This document shows positions 1 to 11,122 of a stretch of 64,000 nucleotides of DNA, piece by piece; positions within the stretch are counted from its first letter, which is position 1; every line of letters starts with the position of its first letter. The DNA comes from Maratus speciosus. Its lineage: Eukaryota; Arthropoda; Arachnida; Araneae; Salticidae. The stretch is from contig OZ010793.1 in NCBI GenBank assembly GCA_963932465.1, positions 369,610,459 through 369,674,458 of the forward strand. The letters run 5' to 3'. Below the pieces are notes generated by a model. The model saw only the letters and a list, made by a program, of their open reading frames with translations, made no database searches and had not been told where the DNA came from. Both the position numbers and the translations under genes were made by a program.

Positions 1-335
1 TCATCAAACTGACCAATTCTCTTATTCAGAAACTACATAATGTGCCGTGCCTGTCAATTTTTTGATAGATGCGGAAAATTATTGTAAAAAATGCTGTCAA
101 AGTTGGCGATTTGAACCGCATTTTCTGGAGCAGGAAATCTGGGAATGAAAAAAATGGTCATACTGAGAAAATAATCGTTCAAAAATCAAATTCTAATTAA
201 TAGAGCGAAAAATGAAGTCTCACGGGCTCTTATACATCTCTTCAAAAATCGCCTCAGCAAGTTTAATGTTTTTACTTTTAAAAATGAGTCTGAAAATGTC
301 TCAGAAAATTTCGAGCTGTTGAGGGTGGAAAAATA
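1..335. repeat. MITE family A, truncated copy
   Basis: The stretch shares a series of words with two fuller copies at 13075-13507 and 17590-18025, in the same order: an AAAACTATGTAAT-like segment, then GTTGGCGATTTGAACCG, then TCAGAAAATTTCGAGCTGTTGAG near the right end. The fuller copies end in inverted repeats of the type CTTAAGGCTGTTCTCAA. The left end here is cut by the window edge and the right end runs into Tc1 transposase sequence. No coding potential is visible. Confidence 0.55.
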
Positions 336-345
336 TTTTTTCGAA

Positions 346-582
346 TACACCCTTAACAAGGTTGAACTGTATGCGAGAAAACCAATAGTTTGTGTCCCTC
401 TCACTCCAGCTCCCAAAGGGGCCCGTTTAAGCTGTTGCCCACGTCAAGTTCAATGGGGACAAGAAGACTGGTCTCAAGTATTGTCTACTGACGAGTCCAG
501 GTATAGTCTGAACACTGCTTCTAGACTTGTTTTGATCTGGAGAGATGAAGTAACACGCAACTTGCCTTTCCCTGGTCCGTGA
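346..582 (+). pseudogene. Tc1-like transposase, middle fragment
   Basis: The plus-strand translation contains ELYARKPIVCVPLTP, then QWGQEDWSQVLSTDESRYSL and a WRDE segment. This order matches the middle of Tc1-family DDE transposases, where the W-x-x-V-L-F-(T/S)-DES-R-(F/Y) motif carries the second catalytic aspartate of the DD34E triad; here the DES is kept. The normal protein is about 340 residues and this piece covers under 80. It lacks the N-terminal helix-turn-helix and the C-terminal glutamate. It lies opposite a second Tc1 fragment at 633-1010, so the two may be the remains of an inverted pair. The class call is firm; the exact subfamily is not. Confidence 0.75.
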
Positions 583-632
583 AATATCCCGTTAGAGCCC
601 AATCTTCTTGGCTCTATTGAACATGACGATAG

Positions 633-1010
633 CTACTGTTTAAACGGGCCTCTTTGGAAGCTGGAGTGAGTGGGGCATAAACTTTTGGTTTTCTCGCATA
701 GACAATCTATCCTCGTTAAGCCTTCATGCAGCAGTAGAACGGCTAATTCGAGTTCTTGTAGCAGCCTGAAGGTCTGAAACCAAATCTCTTGTAGTCGCTT
801 CGCGGTTTCTTCGAGCCACAATTACAAAAAACGATCTTCGGATCCAGTTTTTGCTCTTGATCTCCCTTGAACAGGCTGTCTATCAACGGATCCAGTGCTT
901 AAAAAGTGGCTCGAAGCTCTTGATATGACACTTTGATGGATATTCAAATCTTGGGCGACCTCCATTTGTTTTTGACCTTCCTCGATTCTACAATTATTCG
1001 CCACTTTTGA
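633..1010 (-). pseudogene. Tc1-like transposase, N-terminal fragment
   Basis: On the minus strand one reads a decayed helix-turn-helix (EVAQDLNIHQSVISRASSHF), a STGSVDRQPVQGRSR linker of the GRPR/GRKR type, then the second HTH region and finally ARKPKVYAPLTP. That is the order of the N-terminal half of a Tc1 transposase, including the DNA-binding region that recognises the TIRs. Frameshifts near 821 and an in-frame stop break it. The last segment overlaps in content with the start of the plus-strand fragment at 346-582, so the two are not halves of one gene but two copies in opposite orientation. Confidence 0.72.
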
Positions 1011-1554
1011 CCTTAACTTAAATGATACCTCTGAGCCATAATTAATGAATACTGATCACACTCAAACGCAACATTCAATTTAAACAACACTACAGACCAG
1101 AATTCCAACATAGTCCATTGCGCACCACATTGTCAATCATCAAATTTGCATATTTCCGACGCTAACGTATGCGCGGAAGTCCAATTTTGAGTTCAATAGT
1201 ATTTAATTAACATAAATAATTGCAGCATTGGGAATTGGTTGCAACATTAACTTAGTGAACATATTTTTTCTTATTATCCTTTAATTTTGATGATCAGTGT
1301 AAATAGGCAAACCTGTGATTCGAAGGCTGAAATCTATAAATATGGTCACGCAATGTCTGGCGTGAGACACAGATGTTTTATGTGCCCCTCTAAATGAACG
1401 ATTAATACTCTGTACACCGTATTCTACAGTAAGCATCTTATAGTGCACTTCTCTGATGTTTATCAATTTCACTAAGTTTGAAATAGAATAACACCATTAA
1501 AATACACTGCAAAGGATTTTCCCCCCATATATCATAATGTAACGAAATTCTTTT
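1011..1554. other. No recognisable feature
   Basis: AT-rich sequence. A 63-codon minus-strand frame at 1281-1472 has no family resemblance that I can name and no supporting context. Confidence 0.4.
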
Positions 1555-1800
1555 GCGTACACTGCAAATAGAAGCGTCTTAAATTTAGACACATATGTGA
1601 CTGAAAAAGAATTTTAGACACTTAAGTGTCTTAATCTGAAAATTCAGACATTATAGATGTCTTAATTTAAGATACATAAGTGTCTTACTATGACCATGGT
1701 GTAAATGAACTGAGAATAATGTCTAAAATATCCGCAAACGTCTTATTTTAAGACACATCATTGCTTTAAACGTGTCTTAATTTAAGACGTTTTGATTCTT
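1555..1800. repeat. Palindromic GTCTTAA-motif repeat
   Basis: Short palindromes of the type AAGACACTTAAGTGTCTTAA and variants recur at least five times, separated by AT-rich bases. A related arrangement with GACATTTTAAAATGTC motifs is at 7150-7276, and a CTCAAATCTGAG version flanks the Helitron-like element near 37.7 and 39.3 kb. These look like non-autonomous elements whose inner sequence is built of small palindromes. Confidence 0.4.
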
Positions 1801-2175
1801 CCGACGCAATAACCACCAGGGGGCATTCGCACTCCCAGTTGCGCATGTGTTTTAGATGTCTTCCTTCGAAGTGGTATACGTTGTAATTCAAACGAAGTTT
1901 GTTTTTATGTACGCGTGTATTTTAATTCGTTTTTTGCGAAATGTGAAGTACTGTGATTTTAATTCGTATTAACTTGGATTATTTATTTATTGAATACATA
2001 CATCTGACGTGTGTGCTCGACATCAAATGTCTCTTAGAAGCTGTCGTCGATATAAGGGCGGGATAGACACAGAACAGAAGTAGACGACGGTTCAAGATTA
2101 CACCCGGAAATTATACAAAGCGTGTGCAATGGGCTTAGTGTTAACTCGCATTAATTTATATCAATAATATTGTGT

Positions 2176-4950
2176 TAGGTAGCTTTCTTTACAAAAAAGC
2201 TACCTATTGCAGCCGTTCGGAGGAAAGCGATTTCAAAAAATTTTGGTATATTTTCATCGATCATGACCCCCAGACCCCGAAACCACCCTCCGTTCAAAAT
2301 TGATATATATATATCTGGCCTATGTCACACTGTAACTCCCGTAATTATGAACCGATTTCGATGTAATTCGGTGTGTACATAGTACATACCAATGTCTCGA
2401 CCGAGTTCGTTGGCCAGCTTCATCCGCCGTTTTGTTTCAAAATGGCGGCCATTTAAATTTTTTAAAAAAATTTAAAACTTGAAATGTGGTACCAAAAAAT
2501 TAAAAATGGAAAAATATTTTTTTCTTATGTATTTGACCTTTATACAAAGATTCCGGAGCAGTTTTTGTTTCGTCTATATCTTAAAAAATGGCTGAGTTAT
2601 AGCATTTTGAATTTCTAGCGTGGCTTACATTTTGAAACGTCCTGAATTTTGTCACGCGATAAAAGGCGTATTTATGAACCGATTTGGATGTAATTCGGTG
2701 TGTACATAGTACATACCAATCTCTCAACCGAGTTCGTTGGCCAGCTTCATCCGCCATTTTGTTTCAAAATGGCGGCCATTTAAAATTTTTTTTAAAAATT
2801 TAAAATTTGAAATGTGGTACCAAAAAATTGAAAATGGAAAAATATTTTTTTCTTATGTATTTGACCTTTATACAAAGATTTCGGAGCAGTTTTTGTTTCG
2901 TCTATATCTTAAAAAATGGCTGAGTTATAGCATTTTGAATTTCTAGCGTGGCTGACATTTTGAAACGTCCTCAATTTTGTCACGCGATAAAAGGCGTATT
3001 TATGAACCGATTTGGATGTAACTTCGTTTATACATAGTACATACCAATGTCTCGACCGGGTTCGTTGGTCAGCTTCACCCGCCATCTTGTTTAAAAATGG
3101 CGGCCATTTAAATTTTAAGAAAAATTTAAATTTGAAATATAGTACCAAAAATTGAAAATTCAAAAAATATTTTCTTCTTGTGTGTTTGACCTTGATAAAA
3201 AGATTCGGGAGCAGTTTTTGTTTCGTCTATATCGTAAGAAATGGCTGAGTTATAGCATTTTGAATTTCTAGCGTGGCTGACATTTTGAAACGTCCTGATT
3301 TTTCTCACGTAATAACAGGCGTATTTATGAACCGATTTGGATGTAACTTCGTTTATACATAGTACATACCAATGTCTCGACCGGGTTCGTTGGTCAGCTT
3401 CACCCGCCATCTTGTTTAAAAATGGCGGCCATTTAAATTTTAAGAAAAATTTAAATTTGAAATATAGTACCAAAAATTGAAAATTCAAAAAATATTTTCT
3501 TCTTGTGTGTTTGACCTTGATAAAAAGATTCGGGAGCAGTTTTTGTTTCGTCTATATCGTAAGAAATGGCTGAGTTATAGCATTTTGAATTTCTAGCGTG
3601 GCTGACATTTTGAAACGTCCTGATTTTTCTCACGTAATAACAGGCGTATTTATGAACCGACTTGGATGTACCTTGGTGTGTACATAGTACATACAAATAT
3701 CTCGACCGAGTTCGTTGGCCAGCTTCATCCGCCATCTTGTTTCAAAATGGCGGCCATTTAAAAAAATTAAAAAATAAAAAAATTTAAATGAGATACCAAA
3801 AAATTGGAAAATGAAAAAGATTTTTTTGTATGTGTTTGACCTTAATACAAAGATTCCGGAACAGTTTTTCTTTCGTCTATATCTAAAAAAAATGGCTGAG
3901 TAATAGCATTTTGAATTTCTCTTGTGGCTGACATTTTAAAACGACCTGATTTTTGTCACGCGATAACAGGCGTATTTATGAGCCTATTTGGATGTAACTT
4001 GGTCTGTACATAGTACATACCAATGTCTCGACCGAGTTCGTTGGCCAGCTTCATTCGCCATGTTGTTTCAAAAGGGTTGCCATTTAAAAAAATTTAAATT
4101 TAAAATTCAAAATGAGGTATTAAAAAATTGGAAAATGAAAAAGATTTTTTTTATGTGTTTAGCCTTGATACAAAGATTCCGGAGCAGTTTTTGTTTCTGA
4201 AAATTTGTTCTTTTGTTTATATCTTAAAAAATGGTTGATTTATAGCACTTTGAATTTCTAGCATGGCTAACATTTTGAAACGATCTTGTATTTGTCACGC
4301 GATAACACACGTATTCGCCTATTTCGATGTAAGAAGGCATGTGGATAGTATACATCAACACCTCGACCAAGTTCGCTGGCCAGCTTCATCAGCCATCTTG
4401 TTTCAAAATGGCGGCCATTAAATTAAAAAATATATACATATTTAAAGTGAGGTGCAAAAAAATTAGAAATTGAAAAAGGTTTTTTTCTTAAGTATTTGAT
4501 CTTGATATAAGGATTCAGGAGCATTTTTTGTTTGTCTTTACCTTAAAAAATGGCTCAGATATAGCAGTTTCAATTTCTATTGTGGGTGACATTTTGAAAA
4601 ATCTGATTTTTTGCATGCGACAGCACTCGTATATATTAACCGATTCCGATGTGAGTGAGCATGTGCACAGCAATTACTAAGGTCTCGACCAAGTTCACTG
4701 CTTAGCCTCATCCACCATGTTGTCTTAAAATGACAGGCACTTTAAGAAATTGCCGAATTTGGCAGCCAAATATAAGTTACTTTAAAGAAAAGCAGCTTGG
4801 ATAAAGCTGACTAATTTCGCGAAATTCTCATTCATTATATTGATAAAAATTAATATTGAATCTCCTATATTCGGTTTCCACTAAATTGAGCTTCGTGTGT
4901 TTGCATGATATAAGTTGGCTTTTTTTAAATAAGGATTATGAAAGCTACCT
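2176..4950. mobile_element. Helentron/DINE-like element with 325-bp central array
   Basis: The left end is a hairpin (arms 2176-2186 and 2196-2206, TAGGTAGCTTT against AAAGCTACCTA). The right end at 4940-4950 carries the inverted half-copy GAAAGCTACCT. Between them are a unique leader with an ATATATATAT tract, then a tandem array. A terminal hairpin, subterminal inverted match, AT tract and central tandem repeats are the architecture of Helentron-associated elements such as Drosophila DINE-1. No Rep/helicase coding sequence is present, so it would be non-autonomous. Assignment is by structure only; a MITE capturing a satellite is the alternative. Confidence 0.45.
2341..4825. repeat. Tandem array, 8 units of about 325 bp
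   Basis: Units begin near 2341, 2668, 2996, 3321, 3646, 3972, 4311 and 4629, each at a GTATTTATGAACCGAT-like word. Each has a GTACATAGTACATA palindrome, then the inverted pair CGCCAT..TTGTTTC / AAAATGGCGGCCAT, and ends near TCACGCGATAAAAGG. The units at 2996-3320 and 3321-3645 are identical by eye, a recent duplication. Units decay toward both ends, the last two most. The minus-strand frames of 84-120 codons here are products of the repeat. Confidence 0.9.
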
Positions 4951-5377
4951 CTTCCTCCCGGCACTGGCCGGAAGGACTTTTATTCATCTTCGTCCTGTCG
5001 AAGCTGGCAAAAAAAAAAGAAACTTTTGTCTGGCAGGTCTTGTTTTGAGGATGAAACATCTCATTCTTTAAATATGGCTAGTCGGATGTATTATGGGATT
5101 ACCTTTTAAACTGGTGCAAGTCTTTCTCCCTCACTGTGGTTGTGGTAGTTTTTAAAATTTCAATCATCTTTTTTCTCAAATTTAAAATAATAACATCACT
5201 AAAAAACAGACATATTTAAAAGTTAAGTTCATTCCCTTGTTTTGTTTTGTTTTCAATATGGCAGTTCTTAGTTTCAATGACTAATGCTTATCTCATACTA
5301 AACGACCACAAGGAAATAGAAAAGAAAAACAAAACTTTGAAAGATCTCCTAAAGCTTTCTTACTTCCTAGCTAGGGA
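4951..5377. other. No gene; element flank
   Basis: A GC-richer patch (CCCGGCACTGGCCGG near 4960) follows the element end, then plain AT-rich DNA. No coding or structural feature was recognised. Confidence 0.35.
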
Positions 5378-5465
5378 TTACAATCCCGGATTGAGATCCC
5401 GGGATCCCGCTTTAATTTTAATCCCGAAAATCCCGGGATTTTCGGGATTGCCTTTTTTTTTTTTT
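5378..5465. repeat. hAT-like terminal sequence (GGGATT/AATCCC)
   Basis: A run of interleaved palindromes, TAGGGATTACAATCCCGG then ATCCCGGGATCCCG and AAATCCCGGGATTTTCGGG, resembles the ends of hAT elements of arthropods that I recall as rich in CCCGGGAT words. No opposite end was found nearby, so this is a solo terminus. Confidence 0.35.
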
Positions 5466-6106
5466 TTCAATTGAACAATATTCAGCTGAAATTAAAAAAT
5501 ATATTTATAAACTTTCGCTTTTGGAAAAAAAAATCAATTGATTTTTATGAAATTTATATATAATTGAAAATTAATATTTATCTCAAGTATTCCTTAGATA
5601 TATTTCTAAAGCTATTAAATCCTTCAATGTGGAAATCTTTTCACTTGGAAACATAGAAGTAAGCCAGTCAGGAAAAAGGAAATCATTTGTTTATTTCAAT
5701 TTTGCTGCGTGTGTGGATTCGAAGATCATTTTCCAATTAGACTTTACTGATAAGCATCGCAAGTGTGTATTATAGTGATATCATGAGCTAACTTTTTTTT
5801 TTTTTTGGCTTTATTTTGCTTTAAAGATGTCTTGTTTAGTAGCTCATAGGAATGATAACAATAAGCCCATGTGGCAATATAAATTTTTAAAAAATCTAAT
5901 TTTTAAATGATAAGGATTTTCATTTTTTTTCGGGGAGGGGGGGGGGGAATTTTGCATGAAATTTTCGTAAAGCTAATACCTTAAATCTTGCACTGATTAT
6001 AATGAAAGTTTTGAACTTTTAGAGTAGGACAAGATTAAAAACACAAAATATAATTAACGAAATACCGAAGTAATTTTTTTCTTTATATAAACCCAGTGCA
6101 CTCGAG
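5466..6106. repeat. AT-rich DNA with a poly-G-ended repeat arm
   Basis: From about 5930 a poly-G run is followed by words (AAAGCTAATACC, TGATTATAAT, TTTGAACTTTTAGAGTAGGACAAG as parts) that recur in both arms of the element at 6745-7078. A 45-bp segment around 5869-5915 is repeated at 6385-6430, on the other side of the palindrome 6107-6296, consistent with one repeat split by the palindrome or a local duplication. Confidence 0.4.
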
Positions 6107-6296
6107 GGCTCCGGAGCGGAGCCATTTAAAATTTGTCTTCAAACTCGAGGTCTCCGCTACGGAGACAATGCAAATAATTTTGTGATACCATGTAATCTTG
6201 GCTTTTCTAGACAGGTATCACAAAATTATTTACATTGTCTCCATAGCGGAGCCCTCGAGTTTAAAGACAAATTTTAAATGGCTCCGCTCCGGAGCC
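6107..6296. repeat. Foldback palindrome, 83-bp arms
   Basis: Arms 6107-6189 and 6214-6296 are near-perfect reverse complements around a 24-bp spacer. The ends read GGCTCCGGAGCGGAGCC, itself a palindrome, and an inner CTCCGC..GCGGAG block repeats the theme. GC content of these blocks is well above the surroundings. It is a candidate miniature foldback transposon. Confidence 0.8.
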
Positions 6297-6744
6297 CCCG
6301 ACCCCAAAGGGATAAAGTACAATATTTATTTATTTCATAGTTAAATAGATGTTGTGATTATCATCTGATATATATGTAAAATTGCCTATGTGGCAATATA
6401 AATTTTTAAAAAATCTATTTTTAAATTATATGAAGTAGAGTAGGACAAGAATGTAAGAAATATATATATTTATCCACATACTTTAAAAGCCCTCAATAGC
6501 CCTTGCCGTTGAATTTTTCCGATAATCGGAGATGTCTGCTTTTGTGAGGTAAAAATATACAAATATGTATGCCATGCGGATTAAAAAAGTATTCGCTAAA
6601 TAGATGTTTCAGAATAGCTATTCGGTAATGTCCATTAACCTCCACAACGGATACTCCCGAATACCGGACATCTCAATTTAGATACAATAATGCAGAGTTG
6701 CATTTCTTGCAAAAGAACTTCTAAAGAATGGGCATACTGGGCCG

Positions 6745-7078
6745 TGCACCCCCCCCCCCCTACGATTTTAGTGCCCACAAATTTGATGTGCAATATTTGT
6801 AAAGCTTATATGTTAAATCTGTTTCGAAATTGTATTGATTATAATCAATATTTTGAACTTTTAAAGTAAAATAAGATTAAAAATAAAACAAATTTTAAAA
6901 ATCTAATATTTAGATAAATATTTTTTGTTTTAATCTTGTTCTACTCCTGAAGTTCAAAATATTGATTATAATCAGTAAAATGTTGTAAAAGATTTAAATT
7001 ATCAGCTTAACAAAAAATGCGTACCGAAATTGGGAGCACAAAAAAAATCTGGTTGTAGGGGGGGGGGGGGGGGGAGGA
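6745..7078. repeat. Inverted-repeat element with C-run and G-run ends
   Basis: The left end is a poly-C run at about 6748-6760 and the right end a poly-G run at about 7057-7075. The arms mirror each other in order: CCCCTAC, GTGCCCACAAATT-like words, TGATTATAATCAATATTTTG, AAGATTAAAA, meeting near 6900. The arms have diverged considerably. An extra half-copy lies at 5930-6060. No coding sequence. Confidence 0.65.
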
Positions 7079-7149
7079 CCCCAGCCAAATATTTTTCCAG
7101 GATTCAACGTGGTCAAACATGGCTACGTATGATGCTTACAAAAATAATG

Positions 7150-7276
7150 GATGCTATTAAGACGTTTGAAGTGTCTGAAATTCAGACACAAAAAATGTCT
7201 GAAAAAATTCAGACATTTTAAAATGTCTGAAAACTGAACACTCCGTTTCAGACATTTTAATTTACAGTGTATTATT
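7150..7276. repeat. Palindromic GTCTGAA-motif repeat
   Basis: Tandem small palindromes (TCTGAAATTCAGACA, ATTCAGACATTTTAAAATG and similar) end in CAGTGTA. This is the same style as 1555-1800 with a different word. Confidence 0.4.
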
Positions 7277-7286
7277 GTAAAGGAAA

Positions 7287-7746
7287 TACCGGGTGAGCCA
7301 AAAGTTCATTACAACTTTAAAAACTCATAAAAAAGGAAAAAATTGTGATAAAGGAGTACGGTTTGCAAACAGGAGCTCACGAGGTAGTCGGATTTTTTTA
7401 GTACAAAAAAAAATTAGTTAAAAAATCACATGTAGAGGGTGCTGACGACCCGAAACACAATAAACAGGACAACAGTTGTGCCGTAGAATGTTCTGGAGGT
7501 CATGTTGAACATTTGTTATTGGAAGAACAAATGAATGGAGCTTATTGTTGTCCTGTTCATTGTGTTTCGGGTCGTCAGCGCCCTCCACAAGTAATTTTTT
7601 ATCCTTTTTTTTTTTTTTTTTTTTTTTGGCTGCTAAAAAAATCCGACTACCTTGTGAGCCCTTTCTTGTAAACCGCACACCTTTATCATAATGTCTTCAT
7701 TTCTATGATTTTATAAAGCTGTAACGAACTTTTAGCTCACCCGGTA
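7287..7746. mobile_element. MITE, TA target, long inverted arms
   Basis: The ends are TACCGGGTGAGCCAAAAGTT and its inverse ACTTTTAGCTCACCCGGTA, with TA at both edges as expected for Tc1/mariner-type insertion. The arms continue inward for about 200 bp each, through GTCGGATTTTTTTAG, then GGGTGCTGACGACCCGAAAC and GGACAACA, leaving a short centre at about 7480-7525. The right arm contains a poly-T tract. No transposase. Confidence 0.75.
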
Positions 7747-7986
7747 TAAAATGCTACGCAATTCATTTTCAATACCGAAATTTGGACAGTAATCCTCAAT
7801 AACATATTGGGCGATTGCAAAAGTTTAACAGATGGCAGAAACTTGCAATATTGACTGTTCTGATGTTTCTTTTATAACCATATTATTAACTGACAGATAT
7901 CTACATGTGTCGTGACTCGTGAGTGAACATAACGTTAAAAAAAAAAAGTTTCTCAAGTTAGTTTGTGTGCAAGGTTAATATTCAAA

Positions 7987-8392
7987 ATGGAAAATGAAAA
8001 GTTACATTTTCGTCATGTTACGTTATGGTGAGTTAAAAGGAGTGAGTGCTTTACTTACTACAAAAAATATTCAAGACGTTTATCTGGATCGTGCTCCCGC
8101 TCTTAGGACAGTTAAAAAGTGGCCTTGTCGATTTCGAAATGGTGATTTCAATCTAAACGATAAAATTCGCTCTGGACGAACTTCTGGCATCATCAATGAC
8201 TTAATCCGAGATTTAGTGATTAATAATCCTCGGATTACTACTGAAGAGATTACTGAGAGACTAAATGTTGACAATTCGACTGCATATCGTCCTTTAAAAC
8301 AACTGGTGTACATTTCGAAATTATACGCATCGGAAATCGAGCACGAACTAAGAAGGAAGTTCTCCTTACTGGGCATACTCAGAATATTTTGA
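7987..8392 (+). pseudogene. mariner transposase, N-terminal half
   Basis: The start region reads MENEKLHFRHV, typical of mariner transposases, but a stop follows at once and the frame shifts. The frame from 7994 then gives KNIQDVYLDRAPALRTVKKW, RFRNGDFNLNDKIRSGR, and ITTEEITERLNVDNSTAY. These are the first helix-turn-helix, the GR-rich linker and the second HTH that binds the TIR. Homology stops near residue 110 and the DD34D catalytic domain is absent; a full mariner protein is about 345 residues. The upstream 5' leader (TTTCTCAAGTTAGTTTGTGTG) looks mariner-like too. No intact TIR was identified on either side. Confidence 0.8.
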
Positions 8393-9436
8393 AAAAAAAA
8401 AACCAATTAAACTACTTATGTATGTAATAAAGGATCAGTCAAATTTAGCGGTGGAATTACAGTAGAAAGTCTGTAAAAAAATAAAATACTTTCGAGTATT
8501 TGGCGCGAAAAGACGAAAGCGTCACGCGATTTGGCGAGCAGTACTTTTCCTCGCCAAAAGCAAGCGATTTTAATGCACCAGAAAAATGTTTGCTAATTGA
8601 TTTTTAGAATGCGTGTAAAAAGTATTTAATGAATTTAAACATAAACAATGAGAGAGTTTAATAAATACATTTTTTCGTATTGCATATTTATGTTGCTTGT
8701 TATTTAATTTTATTACTTTAAAAACAATTTCATACATAAAAATACTTTCATATATTTAAGCGTATTCCAAAATAAAGGCAAGATTCATTTACCAGTTATT
8801 CATTTCAATATTAAAGAATTCGTCGTTTCCATAGCAACAAATCGACAGTTCTCAATTGGACTTAATTTTGAGACATTGAAACAATTTTAATTTATTTTAA
8901 TTTTGTTTTAATTCATAAAATTTGATATTTAACTTTCAGTATAAATATATATATATTTATGTATATATATGAAAAAACTATAGTTAAATCAAACTAAAAC
9001 TGACAAAACTAAAGTTATTTACATTAAATTTATTTAAACGAGTTCAATATTAAACATTTTTATCTTAAAGAGTATTCGACATAAAAAAGTATTTTTTGAA
9101 ATTTCATTTCATCGCCAACCGATCGATAAATCGCCAAATAAACGAAATTTTTATTATTTTTTTTTTACGAAAGTTCTATCGAAGTTCCGCCAAAATTTTT
9201 TTATAAACATATATATCCACATGAGAAGTACACTCTGTAATTTTTTCAGATTTTTCTGAATATACCCGTATGGAGACCTTCCTTGTAAGTCAATCCAACC
9301 TAGTCAAACCCAACAACCCAGTCATAACATTTGACATTTAATTGTTCATTGATATGCAAATAACAAGGATTTACCTTGTGTAATCGACTCTGGCTCTACA
9401 ATATCCATTTTACCTTTTAAGTTTGTTAAGTTATTA
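8393..9436. other. AT-rich, no gene recognised
   Basis: Two patches share CGCCAAAT/ATTTGGCG words in opposite orientation (about 8495-8570 and 9105-9145), which may be ends of an undefined element. A TA-rich stretch lies near 8945-8970. The minus-strand frame at 9346-9540 is antisense to Gypsy sequence. Confidence 0.3.
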
Positions 9437-9980
9437 AATGCAAAGTTATAAATATTCCACCTATTATTATTGGCCAAGCCAAAGGAACTGTTGCAATAAA
9501 TCAATCCTTTAATTTGTTCTTTAAAATAGGTAATGTGCAAAAATGTATTAGATTTCTGTTATGTAAAACTGATTTAAATTATGCCATACTAGAACTGCCA
9601 GAGTGTTCTAAGTGTAACTTGATTATAGATTGCAATAAATGTGAAGTACTACAATGAAACCTTGTAATAAATCGATCTCAAAGCATATCCAGTGATAATT
9701 TAAGATTATTTTAATGTCAATGAAAAGTACCAAAGAGTGCAACCCGATTATGGAAATGTCATAGCCCCTCAATCCTTTGATCAAATTAATACTAATGATT
9801 CTAAATTACTTGCGGAGGTGAATGCTATAAAAAATGAAACGTTAAGGGATAATATAAGGGATTAATTAAACATTTTTTCCCAAAATAAATATGATGTTGG
9901 AAAAATTAATATTGAGCCGCTGCGCGTTTTTCTTAATTCCGACATGGATTTGGTTCTGTAATCACCCAATAATTATCAAT
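9437..9980 (+). pseudogene. Ty3/Gypsy-like pol relic (protease end to RT linker)
   Basis: A first plus-strand segment (about 9437-9655) reads KVINIPPIIIGQ, then AILELPECSKCNLIIDCN and KCEVLQ, matching the end of a Gypsy-type aspartic protease domain where I/V-L-G-L-P is followed by an I-x-D-C motif. After a frameshift a second segment from 9737 reads LLAEVNAIKNETLRDNI, a stop, then FSQNKYDVGKINIEPLRVFL, the linker that precedes reverse transcriptase. The reverse transcriptase itself is missing: homology ends near 9970, and a CAGACGGACGGACAGAC tract follows. Stops and frameshifts make it a dead fragment of perhaps one eighth of a pol gene. BEL/Pao is the less likely alternative. Confidence 0.6.
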
Positions 9981-11035
9981 TACATAACAATCCAAGCATT
10001 TTAAGCGAGTTAGAGTGTAAACAGACGGCTATCAGACGGACGGACAGACAAAGTGAATCTATTTGGAAAGGGGTTCTCATAATCAATGGTGGAAGGGTGA
10101 TTTTTTGTTCTTGTTTAATTAACTATTAATTACATCAGATATCAACTTTACAGTCCTATCAATGGATTATTACTAAATACATTGGACTAGTTATTTATAC
10201 AAAATATCCAAAGTTGCTTAGTGTTGAAAAGCTTTCAAAAGGAACTACAAATTAATTAATAGAAACATCGATTGTTAAAACGGAAAGAGGATGAGAACAT
10301 TATGAAAATGGGAAATGAATTTTATAATAACAAATGAGTGTTTCTGTTTACCCTTGAGATGCTTGGTTTTTGATCTAATTAGAAATAGCTCTGTAGGCCG
10401 TAAGTAATCAGCGGGTATTCGAACTCATACGTTCGCAAAATAATAAATTAAACGATGATGTTACTTGATGTGATTTTCGATGTAATCTGATCTTTTAACG
10501 ACGTAACTCTCTTTTGTTTAACTTTACATTTAAATGAGTAGTTAGAAGGGTTTTCGAAAGGAAAATTTTAGCACATTAATTGAAAGGTAGGAATCAGTAC
10601 CAACATTTTTAATAAATACTTTTTAGATTTTCAATGTGCATTTTAATGGGATTTTAATTAAGTTTATACTTCACTCACGCAAATGTACCCGCTCGCTAGT
10701 GTTAATACTATAGGAGATTTTTTTTTATCTCATTTTTATTTCCATATTTTTAAATGATTTTTTTTTCGCGATGGATAGCTGAAGCCTTTTTTTAGGAGGA
10801 TACTTTCACTTTTGGAACCGGCTTTGAAAGTAAAATTATCCTCCTATGAAAGTAAAAGTAAAAAATATGCAAGCAAAATCCAAAAGTAGAAAAAAAATGG
10901 TACTTGTAGAGATCAATTTCAGCTATCCAATGCAAAAATCACTTAAAAATATGGAAATGCAAACGAGAAACTTTAAAATGTTTCACACCGTACGATTAAC
11001 ATTAGCAAGCGGGTGTTTTCGCTTTCGTGGTGTAA
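9981..11035. other. No gene; tRNA-like B-box remnant near 10.4 kb
   Basis: Around 10385-10440 the minus strand reads GAGTTCGAATACCCGC downstream of a possible A-box, which suggests a tRNA-derived SINE scrap. A short inverted pair (TAGGAGGATACTTTCACTTTTG near 10794 against AAAGTAAAATTATCCTCCTA near 10830) forms a small hairpin. The 65-codon frame at 10846-11043 is not recognisable. Confidence 0.3.
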
Positions 11036-11122
11036 ACTCTTAAGGGTGTTGCTCAGTGAGATCTCAAATTGCCTTCGCTAATGTTGAATCTAGTGGCGTG
11101 AAATGCATTCTTATTTTTAAAA

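Noticed and set aside
2909..3735. Overlapping minus-strand frames of 84-120 codons with a shared peptide
   Set aside because: They are translations of successive 325-bp tandem units; the shared peptide reflects the repeat, not protein conservation.
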